64,000 nt of DNA from Luteitalea sp. TBR-22 (GTDB taxonomy: Bacteria; Acidobacteriota; Vicinamibacteria; Vicinamibacterales; Vicinamibacteraceae). The notes under the pieces are model-generated. The model saw nothing but the letters and a program-made list of their open reading frames with translations, did not search any database and was not told where the DNA came from. Shown here piece after piece: positions 57,762 through 64,000 of this stretch (position 1 is the first letter of the stretch; every line of letters starts with the position of its first letter). Position numbers and translations under genes: made by a program. The stretch covers positions 828,501 to 892,500 of the forward strand of contig NZ_AP024452.1 of NCBI RefSeq assembly GCF_016865485.1. The letters are read 5' to 3'.

Positions 57762-58957
57762 TGATCCGGCTCGCAATCCTCGGCAGCACCGGGTCGATCG
57801 GCGTGAGCGCCCTCGACGTCGTCGCGGCGCACCCCGACAAGCTGGAGGTCGTGGGCCTCGCGGCCGGCGGCAACGTCGCCGCGATGTGCGCGCAGGCTGC
57901 AGTCGTGCGGCCCCGCGCCATCGGGATGGCGAGCGATGACTCGCTGCGACGCGTGCGCGAGGCGCTCCCGGCCGACGTCGGGTCGGCGGTGGAGCAGTGG
58001 GAGGTCGGCCGCGAGGGACTCGCGGCGGTGGCCACCCACCCCGACGTGGACGTCGTGCTCTGTGCCTGTTCGGGCACCGAGGCGCTCGAGGCGGTGCTTG
58101 CGGCGATCGAGGCCGGCAAGCGGATTGCGCTCGCCAACAAGGAAGTACTCGTGATGGCCGGCGCGCTGGTGATGGCGGCCGCGCGTGCCCGTGGCGTCGA
58201 CGTGCTGCCGGTCGACAGCGAGCACAACGCGATCCACCAATGCCTGGCCGGGCACCCGCGCCAACACGTGCGACGCCTCGTGCTGACCGCGTCAGGGGGC
58301 CCGTTCCGCACCACGCCGGTCGAGGCGCTCGCCACGGTGACGGCGGCCGACGCCCTGAGCCACCCGACGTGGAAGATGGGGCGCAAGATCACGGTGGACT
58401 CGGCGACGATGATGAACAAGGGCCTCGAGGTCATCGAAGCCCGCTGGCTCTTCGACATGCCCGCCGATCGGATCGACGTCGTGATCCACCCGCAATCGGT
58501 GGTGCACTCGATGGTCGAGTTCGAGGACGGTTCCCTGCTGGCGCAGCTCGGCGTCACCGACATGAAGCTGCCCATCCAGTACGCGTTCACCTGGCCCGAC
58601 CGCTGGGAGAGCCCGGTGCCACGGCTGGACTGGCGGCAGGGACTCGACCTCCGCTTCGAGGTCCCGGATCTCGACCGCTTCCCGTGCCTGCGCCTCGCCT
58701 ACGAGGCCCTGCGCGCCGGCGGGGCGGCGCCGGTCGTGTTGAACGCGGCCAACGAGATTGCCGTAGCGTCATTCCTGGAGGGCCTGGTGCCCTTCACGGG
58801 GATCGCCGCGACCGTGGGGGAGGTGCTCGAGGAGGCGTCCGGACGGACGCTCGACGCCGCTTCCCTCGCCGCGATCCGCGACGTCGATGCCTGGGCGCGG
58901 CAGCGGGCTGCCGCCAGGCTCGGCACGATAGAATCCGGACGAGGCCTCATCGCGTGA
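57761..58957 (+). CDS. dxr: 1-deoxy-D-xylulose 5-phosphate reductoisomerase
   Basis: A 398-residue enzyme of the MEP isoprenoid pathway: NADPH motif AILGSTGSIGVSALDVV, GKRIALANKEVLVMAG, the metal site LPVDSEHNAIHQCL, LTASGGPFRT and HPTWKMGRKITVDSATMMNK. Product MEP leads to the isoprenoid precursors used by UppS encoded two genes upstream. Its stop overlaps the rseP GTG by four bases. Confidence 0.96.
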   Translation: MIRLAILGSTGSIGVSALDVVAAHPDKLEVVGLAAGGNVAAMCAQAAVVRPRAIGMASDDSLRRVREALPADVGSAVEQWEVGREGLAAVATHPDVDVVLCACSGTEALEAVLAAIEAGKRIALANKEVLVMAGALVMAAARARGVDVLPVDSEHNAIHQCLAGHPRQHVRRLVLTASGGPFRTTPVEALATVTAADALSHPTWKMGRKITVDSATMMNKGLEVIEARWLFDMPADRIDVVIHPQSVVHSMVEFEDGSLLAQLGVTDMKLPIQYAFTWPDRWESPVPRLDWRQGLDLRFEVPDLDRFPCLRLAYEALRAGGAAPVVLNAANEIAVASFLEGLVPFTGIAATVGEVLEEASGRTLDAASLAAIRDVDAWARQRAAARLGTIESGRGLIA

Positions 58958-60279
58958 CCAATCTGTGGGCGTTTCTCTTCGTCCTGGGCGTGCTCGTGTT
59001 CGTGCACGAACTGGGACATTTCCTGCTCGCGCGCTGGAACGGCGTGCGCGTGCTGACGTTCTCGCTGGGCTTCGGACCGAAGCTCCTGAAGGTGGTGCGC
59101 GGGGGCACGGAGTACTGCATCAGCGCGATTCCGCTCGGCGGCTACGTGAAGATGGCCGGCGAGACCCCGGACGACCCCCGCCAGGGGGCGCCCGACGAGT
59201 TCCTGTCCAAGACCAAGTGGCAGCGGTTCCAGATCCTGATTGCCGGGCCGCTGATGAACCTGCTGCTCGCCGTCGGGCTGATGACGTTCGTCATCTGGAA
59301 CGGCGCCACCGAGCCGGCCTACGAGCAGCGGACGCCCGTCGTCGGCCGCGTGCTGCCGGGCTCGCCGGCCGAGAAGGCGGGCATCCGCGCCGGCGACGTG
59401 ATCCTGTCGTTTGCCGACAAGGACGTCTCGACGTGGCAGGGCCTGCAGATGCGGGTCGTGCCCCGCGCCAACCGCGAAGTGCCGATCGTCATCAGCCGCG
59501 GCGGTCAGCGGCAGCAGCTCACCGTGGTGCCCGAGGCGCAGACCAAGTACGAGATCGGCGACCTGGGCATCTCGCCGTCGGTGCACCCGGAAGTGGTGCA
59601 GGTGCAGCCGGGGAGCGCCGCCGAGGCGGCCGGGCTCAAGCCGAAGGACGTGATCCTGTCGTTCAACGGCACCGACACGACCGGCTTCACGCTGCAGCAG
59701 ATGATCGGGGAGATCAGCAAGCGCGCCGGCCAGCCGGTCACCCTCGGCATCCTGCGCGGTGGCCAGAGGCTCGAGGTGCCGGCCACGCCGCGTGACCAGG
59801 GCGGGATCGGACGGCTCGGCATCAACCTGAGTCCCTTCGAGACGGTCACCATCCAGCCCGGCTTCGTGCAGGCCATCGGCCTGAGCGTCAAGCAGAACTG
59901 GGAATGGACGGCGATGATCGGCGAGATGCTGGCCGGCCTGTTCACGGCCGAGACCTCGCCCAAGCAGCTGATGGGGCCGCTGGGCATCGCCGAGGTCGCC
60001 GGCGGCGCGGCGGCGATCAGCTGGGCCGCGCTCTTCGGGACGATGGCGATGGTCAGCCTGAACCTCGGCCTGCTGAACCTCCTGCCCATCCCGATCCTCG
60101 ACGGTGGGCACATCACCATCCTGGCCATCGAGGGCCTGGCGCGCCGCGATTTCAGCATGCGCGTGAAGGAGCGGATGCTGATGGCCGGGTTCGCCGTCCT
60201 GATGCTGCTGATGGTGACCGTCATCTACAACGACCTCAGTCGCGTCGAATGGCTGAGTCGTTTGCTCAGGCGTAGCTGA
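58954..60279 (+). CDS. rseP: RseP-type site-2 intramembrane protease
   Basis: A 441-residue membrane metalloprotease. Zn motif VFVHELGHFLLARWNG (HExxH at 18-22), two PDZ domains (GSPAEKAGIRAGDVILSF and GSAAEAAGLKPKDVILSFNG) and the LDG motif NLLPIPILDGGHITI near residue 380. It cleaves transmembrane anti-sigma factors in envelope stress responses. The position after dxr in a uppS-cdsA-dxr operon is widely conserved. GTG start with a four-base overlap. Confidence 0.95.
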   Translation: MTNLWAFLFVLGVLVFVHELGHFLLARWNGVRVLTFSLGFGPKLLKVVRGGTEYCISAIPLGGYVKMAGETPDDPRQGAPDEFLSKTKWQRFQILIAGPLMNLLLAVGLMTFVIWNGATEPAYEQRTPVVGRVLPGSPAEKAGIRAGDVILSFADKDVSTWQGLQMRVVPRANREVPIVISRGGQRQQLTVVPEAQTKYEIGDLGISPSVHPEVVQVQPGSAAEAAGLKPKDVILSFNGTDTTGFTLQQMIGEISKRAGQPVTLGILRGGQRLEVPATPRDQGGIGRLGINLSPFETVTIQPGFVQAIGLSVKQNWEWTAMIGEMLAGLFTAETSPKQLMGPLGIAEVAGGAAAISWAALFGTMAMVSLNLGLLNLLPIPILDGGHITILAIEGLARRDFSMRVKERMLMAGFAVLMLLMVTVIYNDLSRVEWLSRLLRRS

Positions 60280-60330
60280 TTTTCGCGGCGGAGGCTCGTC
60301 CACCGTAGCCGGCCGCTCGTCAAACTGCCC

Positions 60331-61206
60331 ATGACGATCCTCACCAGGCGTGCCCTGCGCGCGCTGATGCTGACGCTGTGGCTGCCCACGGCGGCGCTCG
60401 CCCAGACGGCGGGCGCCACCCAGGCCGACCTCGACGCCCTGCAGACCCAGCTGACCACGGTCGAGCAGCGAGTGGATCGGCTGAAGGACACCGATGCCAC
60501 CAAGGCGGCCACGCTCGGGCGCGATCTCCAGCTGCTGCGCGAGGACCTGACGTACCTGCGCGTGAAGTTGCGTCGCGAGAACGCCCTGCCGGCGGCCGAG
60601 GTCGCCGCGGTCCGCGATCGCCTCGGCGCCATCGATCGCGAGGCGTCAGGGACGACACTCACGGTGGCGGCGCCATCGGCCCGGGCGGGGGAGATTGCCG
60701 TCGGGCAGGAACTCGACGCGCGGCTGCAGACACCCCTGAGCTCGCAGACGGCCGAGGTCGAGGATCGCTTCGAGGCCACGACGCTCGTCGATCTCTACCA
60801 GGGCAGCACGCTGCTCGTACCGGCCGGCTCGGTGCTGCGCGGCGTGGTGAGCGGCGTCGAGCGCGCCTCCCGCATCGACCGGCGGGGCAGCCTCACGCTG
60901 GCGTTCGACCAGATGACGGTCGACGGCCGCACCTATCGCATCCGCGGCTCGGTGACCCAGGCCCTCGAAGGGCCCGGCATCAAGGGCGAGGTCGGGAAGA
61001 TGACGGCCGGGGCGGCCGCCGGGGCGATCATCGGCGGGATCCTGGGCGGGTTCCAGGGCGCGATGGTCGGCATCGCCGTCGGTGGCGGCGGGTCGCTGCT
61101 CGCGCTGCCGGGCACCAACGTCAAGGTCGACGCCGGCACCGTGCTGCGGGTCCGCTTCGACGCCCCGGTGGCGCTCGGCGCGGCACCGCTACCCGAGCCG
61201 CGCTAG
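60331..61206 (+). CDS. Exported coiled-coil/glycine-zipper protein with VirB10-like segment
   Basis: A 291-residue exported protein. Signal peptide residues 1-25 (ending AALAQ), then a coiled coil (ADLDALQTQLTTVEQRVDRL, LLREDLTYLRVKLRRE). The central part (AGEIAVGQELDARLQTPLSS, LYQGSTLLVPAGSVLRGVVS) resembles the beta-barrel of VirB10/TrbI proteins, and a glycine zipper follows (AGAAAGAIIGGILGGFQGAM). No conjugation genes are near, so an envelope-structural role is more likely. Function unknown. Confidence 0.75.
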   Translation: MTILTRRALRALMLTLWLPTAALAQTAGATQADLDALQTQLTTVEQRVDRLKDTDATKAATLGRDLQLLREDLTYLRVKLRRENALPAAEVAAVRDRLGAIDREASGTTLTVAAPSARAGEIAVGQELDARLQTPLSSQTAEVEDRFEATTLVDLYQGSTLLVPAGSVLRGVVSGVERASRIDRRGSLTLAFDQMTVDGRTYRIRGSVTQALEGPGIKGEVGKMTAGAAAGAIIGGILGGFQGAMVGIAVGGGGSLLALPGTNVKVDAGTVLRVRFDAPVALGAAPLPEPR

Positions 61207-61307
61207 AACATGCTGCGATGCCGCGACGCCCCTTCGGCTTCGCTCAGGGCAAGCGGGAACGTCGCAGACTTTGATCGCCTCGCGCATCGCCGCCAAGATT
61301 GACCAAC

Positions 61308-61332
61308 GGCGCGGTCGGAGACCGCGCCCTAC
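61308..61332. repeat. Inverted GTAG-type REP palindrome
   Basis: ggcgcggtc-gga-gaccgcgcc + CTAC. The rest of the gap 61207-61397 holds a cttcgctcaggg word common in this phylum's intergenic DNA and a short cattccg-type heptad stretch near 61370, but no gene. Confidence 0.8.
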
Positions 61333-61397
61333 CCAGCTGTGGCGGTGTGCGGGATGCCTCGAGCCTTCGACATTCCGGCATCGCGGCATTCCCCGTG

Positions 61398-62276
61398 CTA
61401 CCCCTTCGGCGCCTGGTAGGTGCGTCTGCCGCGCGCCACCAGGCCGGGCCGGTTCACGCGGACCTCGATCTTGTGCACCTTGCCGTCGGTCTTGGGCTCG
61501 AAGCCGAGCAGGTACTGGCTGTGGAGCTCCTGCGCGACGCGCGTGAAGGTCGGGCCGAGTTCGTCGGTGTCCTTCAGCTCGAAGTAGCCGCCGCCGGTCT
61601 CCTCGGCCATCTTCCGCAGCGCCCCGTCGGGCCTGGTGCGCATGCCCATCATCACCGACTGCAGCCCGATCCCGTAAATCATCACTTCCTCTTCGCGGGC
61701 GCGGCGCAGCACCTCGCCGAGGCCGCCGCGGCTCGCCGTGTCGGCGCCGTCGGTGAACTCGAGGATCACCTTGCGGCCCTCGATGTTCTTCAGCTCGTCG
61801 AGGCTGAACAGCACCGAGTCGAACAGGCGCGTCGGGTTGCCGAACTGCATGTCCTTGATGGAGGCGATGAGCAGGTCGCGGTCGCTGCTGAAGTCGCTGA
61901 GGAAGGCGATCTTGTCGTTGAAGTACCCGATGCGGCCCTTGTCCTCGGGCAACAGGCGGATCACGAACTGCTCGGCGGCCTGCTTGAGCAGCTCGAGGTT
62001 CATCGTCATGCTGCCGCTCGAGTCGAGCATCACGGCGACGGTGACCGGCTGGATCTGGTTGTCGAAGAGGACGATCGGGACCTTGGTCTTCTCGTCGTAG
62101 ATCTCGAAGTCGCCCTGCTCGAGGCCGGGCACCAGGCGCTTGTTGGCGTCGGTCACCGTGACGTACACGGGCACGTTCTGCGCGCCCACACGGAAGGTGG
62201 GCTGCTGGGCCCGCAGCAGGCGGGTCGCGGCCAGCGTCGCAGGAACCGAGAGGAACAGGTCACGCCGGGTGATCAT
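61398..62276 (-). CDS. VWFA-domain protein of the acidobacterial type
   Basis: A 292-residue exported protein. The N-terminus has a possible Tat signal (MITRRDLFLSVPATLAATRL). A short domain (VPVYVTVTDANKRLVPGLEQ) precedes the VWA domain with the MIDAS motif VAVMLDSSGSMTMNLE, plus TRLFDSVLFSLDEL and ILEFTDGADTAS completing it. Proteins with this layout (TIGR03436-like) are strongly enriched in Acidobacteriota, which supports the taxonomic guess. Role in binding or assembly outside the cell is inferred. Confidence 0.9.
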   Translation of the reverse strand: MITRRDLFLSVPATLAATRLLRAQQPTFRVGAQNVPVYVTVTDANKRLVPGLEQGDFEIYDEKTKVPIVLFDNQIQPVTVAVMLDSSGSMTMNLELLKQAAEQFVIRLLPEDKGRIGYFNDKIAFLSDFSSDRDLLIASIKDMQFGNPTRLFDSVLFSLDELKNIEGRKVILEFTDGADTASRGGLGEVLRRAREEEVMIYGIGLQSVMMGMRTRPDGALRKMAEETGGGYFELKDTDELGPTFTRVAQELHSQYLLGFEPKTDGKVHKIEVRVNRPGLVARGRRTYQAPKG

Positions 62277-62364
62277 GGTTCTAGCCTAGCAAAGGTCGAG
62301 CATGCGGACGGGACGGCGCGTCTTGACGCCACCACCGGCGGCGGCGACACTGGGCGCCGATTCC

Positions 62365-63357
62365 ATGCCGACGCCCGTCGTCTCCACCACGGGACGCGGC
62401 CTCCCTCGATGGGACGCCGCCGCGCTCGTCCTGGCCTGCCTCCTCGCGGTGGCCGGCCCGGACGCGTCGGCGCAACTGGGCGTCCGCGAGATGGCCGGCG
62501 CCCCGACCTACCGCGAACTGCTGCATGCCGGCGACGTCCTGCTGGCCTACGTGCAGCCCTCGCCCGCTGACGGCCTGGAAGGCGCCGCCCTGCGGCTCAC
62601 CGAGCGCGGGCGCACCCGCGACATCTCGCTCGAGGGCTCGTTGACCGCGCGCCTCGCCCGCGGCATCGGGCGGGTGTGGTGGCTGCCCGACGCCCGTCGG
62701 GCGATCCTCCACGTCGATCCCGCCCACGATGCGGCCGGCCTGCTGATCGTCGACGCGGCGACCGACCGGGTGATCGATGCGGTGATCGGCCGCGACCTCA
62801 CGCCCTCGCCCACGGGACGCCACTGGGCCTTCGAGGAGGACGCCCCCAGGCACGCCGCCGCCTGGCCCAACACCGAGACGGTCTACGCGATCTACGACGC
62901 GGCCACCGGCGCGGAGGCCCTCGCGCGGGCCTGTCCGACGGCCGACGATCGCTGCCGCGGCGAGGTGGTCTTCCTGCCGGACCGACTGGCGCTGTGCCAC
63001 GGCATCGCGCGCGAGCGTGGGGGCTCCTGCCTCGTGCCGGGCCGCCTCCCGCGGCATGCCCGCCGGTCGCCCTTCTCGTGGTTGTCGCCGTCCGAGGTCG
63101 CCTGGGTCGACGTCGATCTCACGCGCGAGGAGGCCACGCTGGTGCTGGCGACCGTCCGCGAGGACGCCCCGGCGCGCGTCCACACCGTGCCGCTCGAACG
63201 TTCCCGCGTCATCGAGGACGTCGACCTGCCGCCCGTCCGCGAGGCCTGGCGCATCGATCGGATCACGCGCGACGGCGACCCGTCGCGCGTCTGGCTCCAT
63301 TTCCGCACTCGCGTGCCGCAGGCGCCGCTGCAGCGCCTCGGCATCCGACTTTTCTGA
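62365..63357 (+). CDS. Exported protein of unknown function
   Basis: A 330-residue protein with a signal peptide (DAAALVLACLLAVAGPDASAQ in two parts, cleavage after ASAQ). The rest has many short beta strands (VWWLPDARRAILHVDPA, GLLIVDAATDRVIDAVIG, VYAIYDAATGAEALARACP) suggesting a WD40-like or YVTN-like propeller of which only part is visible. Four Cys in RACPTADDRCRGEV and ALCHGI may pair. No family assigned. ATG 62365 chosen for the signal peptide; the frame is open from 62302. It may be co-transcribed with the amidohydrolase 16 bases downstream. Confidence 0.7.
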   Translation: MPTPVVSTTGRGLPRWDAAALVLACLLAVAGPDASAQLGVREMAGAPTYRELLHAGDVLLAYVQPSPADGLEGAALRLTERGRTRDISLEGSLTARLARGIGRVWWLPDARRAILHVDPAHDAAGLLIVDAATDRVIDAVIGRDLTPSPTGRHWAFEEDAPRHAAAWPNTETVYAIYDAATGAEALARACPTADDRCRGEVVFLPDRLALCHGIARERGGSCLVPGRLPRHARRSPFSWLSPSEVAWVDVDLTREEATLVLATVREDAPARVHTVPLERSRVIEDVDLPPVREAWRIDRITRDGDPSRVWLHFRTRVPQAPLQRLGIRLF

Positions 63358-63373
63358 GAGAGGCTTGGACGAG

Positions 63374-64000
63374 ATGGCACGAGGATGGCTCTCGCGGCGG
63401 ACGTGGCCGCTGGCGGCACTGGTCACGATGGTGGGCGCGGCCGTGATGGCGCCGTCGGCGCAGGTGCGTCCGGCGGGCCGCGACACCGCCGTCCATGCGC
63501 GCAAGCCGGCGCGTCTGCTGATCCGGCACGCGATGGTGATCTACGGCAACGGCAAGCCGCCCTACGGGCCGATGGACATCCTCGTGCAGGACGGGACGAT
63601 CGCCAACGTCGCGCCGTCGCTGCCCGTCGAGGCCGACGCGGTGATCGACGCAACCGGCAAGTACGTGATGCCGGGGCTTGTCGACACCCACATGCACTGG
63701 CACGACGAGCGCGCCGGCATCCCGATGCCGATCCAGTACGAGCGCAACCTGTACCTGGCCAACGGCGTCACGCTCACCCGCGAGAACGGCGGCAACTTCA
63801 CCAAGAGCAAGCAGTGGCAGGCCGAGTCGGCCGCCGACCAGATCGTCGCGCCGCGCATGCAGGTCTATTGGGTCGTGTCGCGCGGCAACGGGACGGCCGA
63901 GGCCATCCGCGCCAACGTCCGCGAGGCGAAGGCGCGCGGCGCCGACGGCCTGAAGATCTTCGGCATGGATCGCGATCAGCTCGAGGCGACCATGGCGGAG
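63374..64000 (+). CDS. Exported amidohydrolase, N-terminal part (truncated by window end)
   Basis: The first 209 residues of an amidohydrolase. A signal peptide (WPLAALVTMVGAAVMAPSAQ) is followed by the typical N-terminal beta-sandwich RLLIRHAMVIYGNGKPPYGP, GTIANVAPSL, and the metal-binding GKYVMPGLVDTHMHWHDER with the HxH pair. Exported members of this group in Acidobacteriota act as peptidases or cyclic-imide hydrolases; the substrate cannot be read here. The gene continues past base 64000. Confidence 0.88.
   Translation, partial: MARGWLSRRTWPLAALVTMVGAAVMAPSAQVRPAGRDTAVHARKPARLLIRHAMVIYGNGKPPYGPMDILVQDGTIANVAPSLPVEADAVIDATGKYVMPGLVDTHMHWHDERAGIPMPIQYERNLYLANGVTLTRENGGNFTKSKQWQAESAADQIVAPRMQVYWVVSRGNGTAEAIRANVREAKARGADGLKIFGMDRDQLEATMAE

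Overview
The window is very GC-rich, densely coded DNA from a free-living Gram-negative bacterium (outer-membrane efflux factor, Pal lipoprotein, RseP, LPS-type glycosyltransferases). A VWFA protein of the acidobacterial type, a GldA/F/G plus DUF4340 operon, exported S9 peptidase and sulfatases, and a small microcompartment locus together suggest Acidobacteriota, probably the Vicinamibacteria (subdivision 6). This is inference from gene content; there is no rRNA here.

Layout. 1-2770: right end of a bacterial microcompartment (BMC) operon: the tail of a cargo enzyme with an encapsulation helix, one BMC-H hexamer, three BMC-P/EutN pentamers, a small Cys-rich protein with an encapsulation-like helix, and a D-2-hydroxyacid dehydrogenase. 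2902-12539: mixed housekeeping and exported genes (Nth, a Tat-exported sulfite-oxidase-like protein, OsmC, methyltransferases, a sulfatase, a MoaD/ThiS-like protein paired with an Asp-box propeller, an amino-acid permease, a cyclophilin). 12712-20664: DUF72, queE and queC (fused in frame to a GNAT domain), a second sulfatase, an exported methyltransferase, a cNMP-binding protein and an AlaX-type tRNA editing hydrolase. 20665-24995: an accessory island of lower GC (higBA, a GH43-like secreted propeller, a methyltransferase), bounded by two 92% identical copies of the 3' end of the editing gene. 25102-31377 (minus): ABC ATPase, permease, GldG, DUF4340 and a PBP4-type carboxypeptidase in overlapping order. 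31669-34211: ArsR repressor, its operator and a metal-exporting P-type ATPase. 34324-37625: a hyper-acidic protein, a GT-C-like membrane protein and Pal. 37753-45522: pyrimidine biosynthesis (pyrK-pyrD-pyrF minus; pyrR-pyrB-pyrC plus an OPRT-like gene plus, preceded by a PyrR-type RNA hairpin). 45644-54436: DUF2400, Fpg-like glycosylase, two glycosyltransferases, TolC-like factor, S9 peptidase. 54571-60279: pyrE, truA, then uppS-cdsA-dxr-rseP, a compact isoprenoid/envelope operon. 60331-64000: an exported coiled-coil protein, a VWFA protein, an unknown exported protein and a truncated amidohydrolase.

Two kinds of repeat fill nearly every intergenic gap. One is short tandem arrays with a strict 7-bp period whose sequence differs from site to site (about 21 sites), often starting exactly at a stop codon and once lying inside an open reading frame (queC-GNAT). 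The other is GTAG-headed palindromes (REP type, two families), often in inverted pairs, whose TAG sometimes serves as a gene's stop codon. These repeats, the duplicated end of the editing gene around the island, the BMC Cys-rich protein and the MoaD/ThiS-propeller pair are the most unusual parts of the window.
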